From NCBI GenBank assembly GCA_965205595.1, contig CBDBHI010000030.1, positions 248,001 to 312,000 of the forward strand: DNA of 64,000 nucleotides, written 5' to 3'. Source of the DNA: CATQHP01 sp965205595. Its GTDB lineage: Bacteria > Acidobacteriota > Terriglobia > Bryobacterales > UBA6623. The position numbers were made by a program, and so were the translations under genes. The notes under the pieces were generated by a model. It did no database searches. It saw nothing but the letters and a program-made list of their open reading frames with translations, and had not been told where the DNA came from. Shown here one piece after another: positions 44,717-53,250 of the stretch. Every line of letters begins with the position of its first letter. Position 1 is the stretch's first letter.

Positions 44717-45477
44717 TGGCGAGGTCGAAACTTCTGCTCGAAGCGCATTTGAAAGCGTTGCGGCTGCCAACCTTCCTGCGCGAGTACGACAAACTGGCGC
44801 GGCAATGCGCCGCCGAGAGCTTGGATTCGAGGAGCTTCCTGCAACAACTCTGCGAGCTGGAACTGCTCGACCGTGAACAGCGGGCCACCGAGCGCCGCAG
44901 CAAGGCCGCGAAGTTTCCCGTGACCAAGAGTCTGGACACTTTCGACTTCCCGTCCTTGCCGGCGTTGAACAAGAAGCTGCTGCTGGAACTGGCGCGCTGT
45001 GAGTTTATCGACCGCCGCGAAAACGTGCCGGCACTGGGTAATTCCGGCACGGGCAAAACGCACATCGGCTTGGCGTTGGGACTGGCGGCTTGTCAGCGCG
45101 GCTATCGAACACGCTTCACAACAGCGGCGGCACTGGTCAATGAGCTGCTCGAAGCCCGAGATGAACGGCGCTTGCTGCGATGTCAAAAGCAGTTGGCCAA
45201 GCAGGATCTGCTGATCGTCGATGAACTGGGCTACGTGCCGCTATCGAAGACCGGAGCGGAGTTATTGTTCGAAGTGTTTTCCCAGCGCTACGAACAGGGC
45301 TCGACGCTGGTCACCTCGAATCTGCCGTTTAACGAATGGACGGAGGTCTTCGGCTCCGAGCGGCTGACCGGCGCCCTGCTCGATCGCCTCACGCACCACG
45401 TTCATATTCTAGAGCTGAACGCCGAAAGCTTCCGTCTGATCCAGAGCAAGAAGAAGCGGGCTCACTCTTTGGGCTGA
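44716..45477 (+). CDS. istB: IS21 helper ATPase IstB
   Basis: AAA+ ATPase that helps IstA choose the target. 253 aa from ATG 44716, which overlaps the istA stop (TAATG). Walker A GNSGTGKTHIGLA, Walker B in LLIVDELGYVPLS, and TLVTSNLPFNEWTEVFGSERLTGALLDRLTHHVHIL (sensor/arginine region), all intact. Without a complete IstA in cis it could only work with another IS21 copy. Confidence 0.93.
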   Translation: MARSKLLLEAHLKALRLPTFLREYDKLARQCAAESLDSRSFLQQLCELELLDREQRATERRSKAAKFPVTKSLDTFDFPSLPALNKKLLLELARCEFIDRRENVPALGNSGTGKTHIGLALGLAACQRGYRTRFTTAAALVNELLEARDERRLLRCQKQLAKQDLLIVDELGYVPLSKTGAELLFEVFSQRYEQGSTLVTSNLPFNEWTEVFGSERLTGALLDRLTHHVHILELNAESFRLIQSKKKRAHSLG

Positions 45478-45494
45478 CCCACCGGCCACTCGCC

Positions 45495-45579
45495 CGGTTT
45501 TCGTGGGACGGCCTCCACTACGCCTGGGCCGCCCTAAAGGGCGACCGCAGGCTCCGTTCCAGCCGTCCCACGAAAACCG
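45495..45579. repeat. 18-bp perfect inverted repeat in the IS21 3' region
   Basis: CGGTTTTCGTGGGACGGC (45495-45512) is the exact reverse complement of GCCGTCCCACGAAAACCG (45562-45579). The 49-nt loop contains a second hairpin (CGCCCT-AA-AGGGCG). It lies between the istB stop and the right terminal repeats. It could protect the element against reading through or be a nested small element. Confidence 0.75.
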
Positions 45580-45646
45580 CTACCCCTTCACCAACTGGTC
45601 TACTTTTGCTCCGCCGAAGTGGTCCAAATTTACTCCGCCCTTGACA

Positions 45647-45726
45647 GTTCGTCATTGTTCGTCGTAACGGTTGGCCCCGTAGTCGTACGGATTTTCGTCG
45701 AGCTGATCCCGATGATGACCGGCTAA
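45647..45726 (+). pseudogene. tadC-like C-terminal tail left after the IS21 scar
   Basis: The frame right after the IS reads SSLFVVTVGPVVVRIFVELIPMM and stops at TAA 45724-45726. It is a short hydrophobic tail of the kind that ends TadC (or TadB). TadC-like is the better fit from GP-V-RIF-L. The rest of tadC and the 3' half of tadB are missing from the window. Confidence 0.45.
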
Positions 45727-45751
45727 TTCGCGAAATTTAAAGGGAGTAAAA

Positions 45752-45847
45752 ATGGATCCAGAAACAGTAAGACTCGCATGTGGTGTCATCGCGATCGCCG
45801 TGCTCGGCATTATCATGCTGCGCCGCAAACAGAAAAAAGCAGAGTAA
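45752..45847 (+). CDS. Small 31-aa single-membrane-span protein
   Basis: ATG 45752 after AGGGAG, six bases upstream (good ribosome-binding site), gives 31 residues: MDPETVRLACGVIAIAVLGI, then IMLRRKQKKAE. One hydrophobic helix (about residues 9-22) followed by a Lys/Arg-rich tail, a positive-inside single-span design. It lies between the Tad scar and mutL, 25 bp after the tail stop. Small proteins of this kind occur in Tad and other membrane complexes, but no family is recognised. The strong RBS and clean design argue it is real. Confidence 0.55.
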   Translation: MDPETVRLACGVIAIAVLGIIMLRRKQKKAE

Positions 45848-45855
45848 GCGGACTG

Positions 45856-47817
45856 CTAAACGCGATGGAATGCTTTTAAAATGTCGCGCATTCCATACTT
45901 AAGCGCGATCGGCCGCCCGTGAGGGCACGCCATCGGGCAGTCTGTCTTCGCCAGCGAATCCAGTAGCCATCGCATCTTTTCCATATCGAGTGGCATATTA
46001 ATTGTGATCGCCGCGTGGCACGCAATCGTCGCCGCCATATGCCTGCGCAGATCGTCTAGCGATAGCTCGCGCATCTCGCGTTGCGGCGTTTCCAAGATCT
46101 CGTGGACCAGTGTCTCAACCTCGTGCGGTGACAGCGCCGCCGGCGCCGCTTTCACGGCGATCGTGCGCTTTCCAAACGGTTCGAGTTCGAATCCATTGGC
46201 GCGAAACTCCGATTCGATCTCGGTGAACGTAATCTGCTGATCCGCCGTCAGGGTAAGCACGATTGGCATCAGCAGCCGCTGCACTTCCATTCGACCCGAC
46301 ACTCGCTCGGCAACCACTTGCTCGTAGAGGATCCGCTCGTGCGCGACATGCTGGTCGATGATCCATAGACCATCCCGGCCTGCCGCGACAATAAAGCTTT
46401 CCTTGATTTGGCCCAGTAGTCGAAGGTCCGATAGGTCCCCCAAGCTTTCGGGGTGCCGGTCCACCAGTGGCGCACGGCTGTGCGTGGAATAACTGCCTGT
46501 CTGACTGGACTCGACGGAAACCGGCGGTACTACGCTCGCCGGCAGTTCCGCTAACCCGGTCGCTCCAGATACTTCGATCACGTCGGTCGCGTTGAAGTCA
46601 AAGCTCGCCGGCGGCGGAGGTTCCGGCCTGAGAGTAAAAGGATTTTCGGGCACCAGTCGCTCGTCAGTCAGCTCTGCTTCGACCGACGGCGCTTCTGCCG
46701 GCTCTTCGATAACCGTTCGGGGTGGCGGTAACTGAGAGGCGGGCTTCGTCCGTTCCAAGCATGCGCGAATCGAGTCGCGCACAAAGTCAAAGACAAACGA
46801 CTGGTGTCGAAAGCGCACCTCCGTCTTCGAGGGGTGAACGTTCACATCAACTTCTTCCGGCGAGAGATCCAAGAACATCAGCGCGAATGGAAATGATCCC
46901 GACGGGATGAAATTGTAATAAGCCGATGAAATCGCTTTCAAAATCACCTTGTCACGAATCAGCCGATTGTTGACGAATATGAATACCGAATTCCGGCTGC
47001 GTTTGTGCACCTGGGGCTCTGAAAAGAACCCCCGCAATCGAAATTCATGCTCGCTGGTCTCGGGCTTGCCTTCGCGATAAGCGCGTACCGCCTGGGTTGC
47101 GGGCACGGGAGAACCCGCCACCTGCAAGCGACGCTCAACCGGTTCCAGCTCGACGAGCTCGTCGAGCGTTTCGCCCCCAAAAATCTGGTAGATGCGCTCC
47201 CGCAACGTGTCCACGGGGGTCACATTGAGCAATGTCGAGTGTTCGTTAGTCAGCGTGAACGACTTATCGCAATGCGCCAGGCTGTAGTGCGTGACGAGCT
47301 GAACGATATGGCTCAGCTCGGTCTTCTCAGCTCGCAAGAACTTTCGCCGTGCCGGCACGTTATAGAACAGGTTGCGAACGGTCACCGTTGTCCCCGAGTT
47401 CAGGGCTTCTTCCCGGACATCAGCAATCTTTCCACCGTTGATCTCGACGATGGCGCCGGTCTGCTGGTTCGTGTACTGCGTTTCGAGTAAGAAGCGTGAC
47501 ACGCTGGCGATTGACGGCAGGGCTTCTCCACGAAATCCCAGAGTTGGAATCGATAGCAGGTCTCCAAGCTCGCGGAGCTTGCTGGTACCGTGTCGCTCGA
47601 TCGCGATGAGAGCGTCATCGAGCAGCATGCCATAGCCGTTGTCGGCCACTCGAATCAGCCGCCGCCCGCCAGACTGAACCTCGATTCGAACGCGCGTTGC
47701 CCCCGCGTCGAGAGAGTTCTCAAGAAGCTCCTTGCAGACCGAGGCCGGTCGCTCAACCACCTCGCCGGCGGCGATTTGGTTCGCAACTTTTACCGGAAGA
47801 ATTCTGACGCGGCCCAT
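45856..47817 (-). CDS. mutL: DNA mismatch repair protein MutL
   Basis: Mismatch repair ATPase of about 653 aa. ATG 47817 gives MGRVRILPVKVANQIAAGEVVERPASV, the canonical start; more upstream codons come from the repeat. GHKL motifs: ELLENSLDAGA, IRVADNGYGM, TLGFRGEALPSIA. A linker rich in Pro/Glu follows. The C-terminal domain has IIDQHVAHERILYEQ (the endonuclease motif DQHAxxExxxxE with A to V), ACHAAITI and CPHGRPI, so this is the nicking type of MutL used in species without MutH. The start codon lies 48 bp from the MITE-like copy 2, which may influence its promoter. Confidence 0.95.
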   Translation of the reverse strand: MGRVRILPVKVANQIAAGEVVERPASVCKELLENSLDAGATRVRIEVQSGGRRLIRVADNGYGMLLDDALIAIERHGTSKLRELGDLLSIPTLGFRGEALPSIASVSRFLLETQYTNQQTGAIVEINGGKIADVREEALNSGTTVTVRNLFYNVPARRKFLRAEKTELSHIVQLVTHYSLAHCDKSFTLTNEHSTLLNVTPVDTLRERIYQIFGGETLDELVELEPVERRLQVAGSPVPATQAVRAYREGKPETSEHEFRLRGFFSEPQVHKRSRNSVFIFVNNRLIRDKVILKAISSAYYNFIPSGSFPFALMFLDLSPEEVDVNVHPSKTEVRFRHQSFVFDFVRDSIRACLERTKPASQLPPPRTVIEEPAEAPSVEAELTDERLVPENPFTLRPEPPPPASFDFNATDVIEVSGATGLAELPASVVPPVSVESSQTGSYSTHSRAPLVDRHPESLGDLSDLRLLGQIKESFIVAAGRDGLWIIDQHVAHERILYEQVVAERVSGRMEVQRLLMPIVLTLTADQQITFTEIESEFRANGFELEPFGKRTIAVKAAPAALSPHEVETLVHEILETPQREMRELSLDDLRRHMAATIACHAAITINMPLDMEKMRWLLDSLAKTDCPMACPHGRPIALKYGMRDILKAFHRV

Positions 47818-47864
47818 CGAAGGTTTCAGCGTAGCGCGGCTGAGCTCGCCGACAGTTTGGCGCG

Positions 47865-48044
47865 AGCCCGCATTTCTCACCACCTGACGGCGAAAGCACG
47901 CGATAGGTGCGCCACTACTTCGTTGCGCTCGATCATCGTGCTCGACGGACTGTCAAGTACGCCTCCGCGCGCCAATCGTCGCCCGCCTCGTATTGACGCA
48001 TCTCTCACGCACTTTCGCTCGCCACGTGGTGAGAAATGCGGGCT
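47865..48044. repeat. 180-bp MITE-like repeat, copy 2
   Basis: Begins AGCCCGCATTTCTCACCACC and ends in GTGAGAAATGCGGGCT. About 94 % identical over 180 bp to copy 1 at 40993-41172. Just past its right end the octamer TGCGGGCT recurs (48045-48052). It sits between the upstream end of mutL and the downstream end of the second DUF1501 gene, about 12 bp from the DUF1501 stop. Confidence 0.88.
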
Positions 48045-48055
48045 TGCGGGCTGTG

Positions 48056-49456
48056 TTAAGCCAACACTTCTTTGACCACTCGCCCGTGAACATCCGTCAA
48101 TCGGAAGTTCCGGCCCTGGAACTTGTACGTCAGCTTTAGGTGGTCGATCCCAAACAAATGCATCATCGTCGCGTGGAGGTCATGTACATGAACGACATTC
48201 TCGGTGGCGTTGTAACCGAAGTCATCGGTTGCGCCCCAACTGCTCCCGCCTTTGATGCCGCCACCGGCCATCCACATTGAAAATCCCTTAATGTGGTGGT
48301 CGCGGCCGGCCGTTTCTCGATTGCCCTGCGACATCGGCGTGCGCCCAAATTCGCCGCACCAAATCACCAAGGTTTCGTCGAGGATGCCGCGTTGTTTGAG
48401 ATCTTTGACTAGCGCAGCCGAACCTTGGTCTACGTAGCCGGCGGTCTCTACGACGCCCTTCTTGATCGAGCCATGGTGATCCCAGCCACGATGATAGAGC
48501 TGTATAAACCGCACCCCCCGTTCAGCCAGTCGCCGCGCCAACAGACAATTCGCGCCGAACGAACCGTCACCGCCCGCGGTTCCGTATGACTCTTTGACGT
48601 GCTGCGGCTCGTCTGAAAAATCCACGAGCTCCGGGACACTCATCTGCATCTTGAACGCCAACTCATACTGCAAAATTCGTGTCTCGATCTCGGGGTCGTT
48701 CACGGTCTCGCCCTGCAGCCGGTTCAACGCGGCGACACTCTCAATCAAGTCGCCCTGCATCTTGTTGTCGACACCAGGAGGGTTACGAACATAAGCCACC
48801 GGATCGCCAACCGAGTTAAACTTCACGCCCTGGTAGCGACTTGGCAAGAACCCCGAATGCCACTGACGCGCCGCAATCGGTTGCGCTTGACCGCCGCCTT
48901 CCGACGTCAGCACAACGAAGCCCGGCAGATCGTCGGACTCACTGCCGAGCCCATAGTTCAACCAAGCGCCCATGCTCGGCCGGCCGGCGATGCCAGTGCC
49001 GGAATTCATAAACGTGTGCGCGGTGTCGTGGTTGATGTGTTCGGTCTTCATAGACCGAATAATGCAGATGTCGTCGGCGATGGTGCCGATATTCGGAAGC
49101 AGCGTCGACATGTGTTGCCGGGATTCGCCGTAGTGTGTAAATGGGTGCCGCGGACCCAGTACGCGCAGTTCTTTTCCCTGCAATTGCGCGATCTGCTGGC
49201 CCTGGGTAAACGACTCCGGCATCGCCTCGCCGTCGTGTTTCGCCAGCTCCTCTTTGTAGTCAAAAAGTTCAAGATGCGACGGCCCGCCGGCCATGCACAG
49301 CCAGATCACTCTCTTGATCTTTGGAGAGTAATTTGGGAATCCGGGAACAGCCGATTTGGCCGCAAACAGTTCCGGCCGCAACATCGATGCCAGCCCGAAT
49401 GAGCCCATTCCCATCGATGCACGCCCAAGAAACGCTCGCCGTCCAATTCTATTCAT
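48056..49456 (-). CDS. DUF1501 family Tat-exported protein (pair 2)
   Basis: 466 aa. The N terminus MNRIGRRAFLGRASMGMGSFGLASML is a clear Tat signal (RRAFLG). DUF1501 pattern: IWLCMAGGPSHLELFDYKEEL, GESRQHMSTLLPNIG, MKTEHINHDTAHTFMNSG, RFIQLYHRGWDHHGSI, WCGEFGRTPMSQG, RDHHIKGFSMWMAGGG, and HVHDLHATMMHLFGID. It follows the intact PSD1 gene by 26 bp and is probably made with it. Very like pair 1 in order and motif, but clearly diverged; paralogues rather than a recent copy. Confidence 0.9.
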   Translation of the reverse strand: MNRIGRRAFLGRASMGMGSFGLASMLRPELFAAKSAVPGFPNYSPKIKRVIWLCMAGGPSHLELFDYKEELAKHDGEAMPESFTQGQQIAQLQGKELRVLGPRHPFTHYGESRQHMSTLLPNIGTIADDICIIRSMKTEHINHDTAHTFMNSGTGIAGRPSMGAWLNYGLGSESDDLPGFVVLTSEGGGQAQPIAARQWHSGFLPSRYQGVKFNSVGDPVAYVRNPPGVDNKMQGDLIESVAALNRLQGETVNDPEIETRILQYELAFKMQMSVPELVDFSDEPQHVKESYGTAGGDGSFGANCLLARRLAERGVRFIQLYHRGWDHHGSIKKGVVETAGYVDQGSAALVKDLKQRGILDETLVIWCGEFGRTPMSQGNRETAGRDHHIKGFSMWMAGGGIKGGSSWGATDDFGYNATENVVHVHDLHATMMHLFGIDHLKLTYKFQGRNFRLTDVHGRVVKEVLA

Positions 49457-49482
49457 GGCAGATCCTCTTCACTTGTCAGCCC

Positions 49483-52404
49483 CTAATAGCGAGTAACAAA
49501 CTCGTGCTTGTTGATCAGCGCGCGCGCGACCGATGTCCAAGCGGCAAGTTCTACGTTGTCGACGCCCGCATCGATGTCCGACGCGCCCACTGACAATAGT
49601 TCAGCAGCTCGATCCGGTCCAGCCCTGAACTCGTTGCGCGCAAGGGCTAGCAATTTGTCAACGACGTTGCGCTCCTCAGCGGTCGGCTCTCTCGAAAACG
49701 CCTTTTTGAACGCCGCTTCAATGCGCGCGTCGTCGCGATCGGCTTGGGCCATTAGATGACTGGCAAATACCCTCGCCGCCTCGACGTAAGTTGGGTCGTT
49801 CAGCAGCACCAGTGACTGCAAGGGCGTATTCGAAATCTCGCGCTCCGCCGTACACTCCTCGCGAGCCGGTGCATCAAACGCCACCATCGACGGGTGCAAA
49901 AAAGTCCGTTGCCAATGCGTGTAGAGCCCACGGCGATACTGCGCGTCACCTGAGTCGGCCTCATAGACCCGCTTAGGAAAATTCAACTCGCGATAGTAGC
50001 CGACTGGCTGATAAGGCTTCGCACTCGGCCCCCCTACCGTTTCATTGAGCAAGCCGCTGACGTGTAGCGCCGAATCGCGAACGAACTCCGCGTCCACTCG
50101 TGAAATCGTTTGTCGCCCGTGCAAACGGTTATACGGGTCGGACGCTAGTAATTGCTCGCTTGGCTCGCTAGAGCGCCGATACGCCTGCGACAGAAGCATC
50201 GTGCGAACAAGATGCTTTACATCCCAGCCGCTCTCCATGAATTCAACCGCTAGCCAGTCAAGCAGTTGCTGATTGACTGGGGCGTCGCCCTGCGAACCCA
50301 AGTCGTCCAGCGACTTCGACAAACCGGTGCCGAAAAACATCCGCCATAGGCGGTTTGCAAACACGCGGGCGGTCAGCGGATTCTCGCGATCAGTCAGCCA
50401 GTTCGCGAGGTCGAGCCGTGTTGCCCTCCGTCCGTCTGTCTCTAGTTGTTTAAGGAAGTGAGGAACACCGGGCATCACCACCTCGCCGGAGTCATCCATC
50501 CAGTTGCCGCGAGGCAGCACGCGCATCGTACGCGGGTCATCAATTGCCTTCGTAACAAGGCAGTCAACTGCCGAGTCACGCAGCCGCTGCGCTCGTCGTT
50601 CGAGCTTGCGAATTTCGGCCCAGTTGGAATTGCCCCCTGTTCTTTCGAAATACCCATCGACACCGGAGCCTACTGTGAAATCCGGAAACTCAGCCGACGT
50701 TACCGAGACCCGCAACTGCCCTGGGATCATCTGGGCCGCTCGGCCATTAAAGGTAAGTACGACCTCGAACAGCTCGCCTTGATTGATTGAAACAGGCGAC
50801 TCCGGCTCGAATATCGCGACGTAGCGGTCGATCTCTTCGAAACTACCGCCCCAACTCGAATGGTAGTTGCCGTCAACCGTATCAACCAGCCCGTTGCGCG
50901 GAACGCCATCCGCGGTTGCAAACCCGGCAAGCGCTACCTTACGCCCACCGACTCGAACTTCGAATTCGCTCAAATCAAAGGCGTCGAACCCTTTGGCCGG
51001 CAATACTTCCAGTAGCCATCCCGTCAGTTTCCTGGCTGCGCTGTAGGTATGTGACCGCAGTCGTATCATCGCTTCGCGCGGCTTCTCTTTCGCATCCGTA
51101 AGCAGAGTGTTGACAAACGCACCGTTCGAATCGATGGCCAGATCATAGTCTTCACAGCCCGAAATGTCGGGGTGCGCGCAGTCCTTAAGCGCCTCCGCTA
51201 ACCAGCCCGCATTCCAACTCTTCGAAGTTTGCATCTGATACTTCGCGATCGTTTCTTCGTCGATCTCCATGCGCGATAGGCCGCCATATCCCTCGGAGGT
51301 CAATCGAGCGATCTCGGCTTCGAGCCGCCATGCTTCGTCCGCCGCCCCATCGGGCATTACCGAGATCTTGCTGCCAAAGTCTGCTTGCCCACCGTAGACT
51401 CCACGCTCTTCGATATCGGCAAAGAACGATCCGAAACGATAAAAATCGCTATGGACAAACGGATCGAACTTGTGGTCGTGGCACTCCGCGCAGCCTAGTG
51501 TGGATCCGAGCCAAATCGTCGAGGTCGTGCGAATTCGATCCGATGCATACTTCGCCAAATACTCTTTCGGCTGCGACCCGCCCTCGGCGGTCATGCGGTT
51601 CAGCCGGTTGTAGGCGCTGGCAACGAGTTGAGATTCCGTCGGATTTGGGAGTAGGTCACCGGCCAGTTGTTCGCGCGTGAACTCATCAAACGGTTTGTTC
51701 TCATTGAACGCTCGAATTACGTAGTCGCGATAGGGCGACATCGAGATCTCGACGTCACTGTGATACCCAACTGAGTCTGCGTATCGAACGAGGTCCAGCC
51801 AGTAAACAGCCATCCGCTCGCCAAATCTCTCTGACGCCATGTGCTTGTCAACCAAACGCTCATATGCTGTGGGACTCGAATCTTCAACAAACCGCTGAAC
51901 CGTCTCCCAATCGGCGGGCAGCCCGGTCAAATCAAAGCTCAATCTGCGAGCAAGCGTCCGTCGGCTTGCTTCGTTAACTCCGTCTAGCCCTTTCTCCCGT
52001 AGCCGCCTCGTCACTAGTTCGTCTATTGCTGCCGAGGGGGGCAGCGAAGCGGACCGTACCGGCGGAATATAGGCCCAATGCGGCTCATACTCGGCGCCCT
52101 GTTCGATCCATTCGCTAAGTAACCGCTTCTGCTCGTCATCAAGGGTCTTGTTCGAGTAGACCGGAGGCATCCGCAGCGCTTTGTTCGAATGGTTCACCCG
52201 AGCGACGAGCTTTTCCTTGGTCAATACGCCGCGAGCAACGGCGTCCTCGCGCCGATCCAACCTCAAATTCGCCTGCCGGGCGTTGCTATCGGGTCCATGG
52301 CAAGCGAAACATTTCTCTGACAAGATGGGCCGAATGTCCCGATTGAAGCGAACCTCCGCTTGCAAGAGAACAGGTGCCAGAACCAATATCAGCAGCAATC
52401 GCAT
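49483..52404 (-). CDS. PSD1 and planctomycete cytochrome-c domain protein (pair 2), intact
   Basis: About 973 aa from ATG 52404 (MRLLLILVLAPVLLQAEVRF, a signal peptide). Order: PSCyt1 with the heme motif CFACH (residues ~36-40) and GPDSNARQANLRLD, PSCyt2/DUF1549 (WLDLVRYADSVGYHSD), a jelly-roll-like carbohydrate-binding type stretch (about residues 470-620), and PSD1/DUF1553 (ANWLTDRENPLTARVFANRLWRMFFG ... WDVKHLVRTMLLSQAYRRSS ... FVRDSALHVSGLLNETVGG). It is the intact counterpart to the interrupted gene at 10581-13814. Such genes are thought to act in an outer electron-transfer or polysaccharide-related complex; the real function is unknown. Confidence 0.9.
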   Translation of the reverse strand: MRLLLILVLAPVLLQAEVRFNRDIRPILSEKCFACHGPDSNARQANLRLDRREDAVARGVLTKEKLVARVNHSNKALRMPPVYSNKTLDDEQKRLLSEWIEQGAEYEPHWAYIPPVRSASLPPSAAIDELVTRRLREKGLDGVNEASRRTLARRLSFDLTGLPADWETVQRFVEDSSPTAYERLVDKHMASERFGERMAVYWLDLVRYADSVGYHSDVEISMSPYRDYVIRAFNENKPFDEFTREQLAGDLLPNPTESQLVASAYNRLNRMTAEGGSQPKEYLAKYASDRIRTTSTIWLGSTLGCAECHDHKFDPFVHSDFYRFGSFFADIEERGVYGGQADFGSKISVMPDGAADEAWRLEAEIARLTSEGYGGLSRMEIDEETIAKYQMQTSKSWNAGWLAEALKDCAHPDISGCEDYDLAIDSNGAFVNTLLTDAKEKPREAMIRLRSHTYSAARKLTGWLLEVLPAKGFDAFDLSEFEVRVGGRKVALAGFATADGVPRNGLVDTVDGNYHSSWGGSFEEIDRYVAIFEPESPVSINQGELFEVVLTFNGRAAQMIPGQLRVSVTSAEFPDFTVGSGVDGYFERTGGNSNWAEIRKLERRAQRLRDSAVDCLVTKAIDDPRTMRVLPRGNWMDDSGEVVMPGVPHFLKQLETDGRRATRLDLANWLTDRENPLTARVFANRLWRMFFGTGLSKSLDDLGSQGDAPVNQQLLDWLAVEFMESGWDVKHLVRTMLLSQAYRRSSEPSEQLLASDPYNRLHGRQTISRVDAEFVRDSALHVSGLLNETVGGPSAKPYQPVGYYRELNFPKRVYEADSGDAQYRRGLYTHWQRTFLHPSMVAFDAPAREECTAEREISNTPLQSLVLLNDPTYVEAARVFASHLMAQADRDDARIEAAFKKAFSREPTAEERNVVDKLLALARNEFRAGPDRAAELLSVGASDIDAGVDNVELAAWTSVARALINKHEFVTRY

Positions 52405-52548
52405 TCCATCCGTAATGTATCGGCTAAAGCCAGGCACGGTCAACAAATCTCGGCGCAATCTGCGATGGAGCAGTGGATCACCCAAAAAAATCGACGGGCC
52501 CACAGGACCCGCCGGCACTCGAAACACGTTTGAGCAAGCCGAATCGGA

Positions 52549-53214
52549 CTATGGTCCGACCGGGATCTTGATAATCTTTTTCTGAATCGCGTACTGCACG
52601 AGCTGTGCTTTGTTGTGGATATCAAGCTTGCGCATCAAGTTGAACTTATGAGCCTCAACGGTTTTCACGCTCAGATTTAGATGTTGCGCGATCTCTTTCA
52701 CCGACTGACCTTCAGCGAGGAATTTCAAAATTTCCTTCTCACGCGGTGTCAGTGTCGCGAAGCGCGGTTGGCGGTGTGTCGACTTAATCCGCGACCGGAA
52801 GTCGTCAACCAACTGCGAAAGCATTTTGGGGCTTAGGTAGCTGCCACCGCGATAGACGTCGCGAATAGCGGCCAGCAACTGCGGTGCGGGGGAGTCCTTC
52901 AGTACATATCCGCTGCCACCGACTTCCATACACTCGACCAAATAATCTTCGTCGTCGTACATCGTCAGGAACAGAATTTTCGTCTCGGGACGAATTTTCT
53001 TAATCTGGCGGGTTGCCTCAAAGCTCGAAAGCCCGGGCATGCCAATATCCATCAGTACGACATCGGGCCGTAGGGTTGGAACTTGCTCGACAGCCCGAGT
53101 ACCATTCGGGGCCTCGCCCACTACATCAATGTCTGACTCGCCGGCCAACAGGGTATTGATTCCCTGACGAAACAACGTGTGATCATCCGTTAGCAGAATC
53201 CGAATCTTTGCCAT
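52549..53214 (-). CDS. NarL/LuxR-family response regulator
   Basis: 221 aa. Receiver domain: RILLTDDHTLFRQGINTLL (acidic pocket), phospho-acceptor Asp in PDVVLMDIGMPG, then ILFLTMYDDEDY and GYVLKDSP with the conserved Lys. C-terminal HTH (LTPREKEILKFLAEGQSVKEIAQHLNLSVKTVEAHKFNLMRKL) of GerE type. It follows a HisKA_3 kinase on the same strand by 36 bp, so it is its cognate partner. Targets unknown; the second PSD1/DUF1501 pair lies directly downstream and may be in its regulon or just adjacent. Confidence 0.93.
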   Translation of the reverse strand: MAKIRILLTDDHTLFRQGINTLLAGESDIDVVGEAPNGTRAVEQVPTLRPDVVLMDIGMPGLSSFEATRQIKKIRPETKILFLTMYDDEDYLVECMEVGGSGYVLKDSPAPQLLAAIRDVYRGGSYLSPKMLSQLVDDFRSRIKSTHRQPRFATLTPREKEILKFLAEGQSVKEIAQHLNLSVKTVEAHKFNLMRKLDIHNKAQLVQYAIQKKIIKIPVGP

Positions 53215-53250
53215 CTCATTCTCCTCAACTCAAAAAACACAAAAAATGTT

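Larger units (their letters stand above)
43093..45646. mobile_element. IS21-family insertion sequence
   Basis: 2,554 bp. It begins TGAGAACGGCGGAGCG and ends with the inverse of TGTCAAGGGCGGAGTAAA. At each end a second related repeat lies just inside (GGGCGGAGTAAAAGTAGACC on the left, GGCGGAGCAAAAGTAGACC on the right), the multi-site transposase-binding ends known for IS21. It holds istA (split by TGA) and istB. No target duplication is visible, left flank CTTCAT and right flank GTTCG. Flanking pieces come from different genes, so it was probably followed by a deletion. Confidence 0.88.

Noticed and set aside
9116..52404. The two PSD1/DUF1501 pairs as a recent segmental duplication
   Set aside because: Motifs agree, but protein sequences and the carbohydrate-binding-like inserts differ too much; they are old paralogues.
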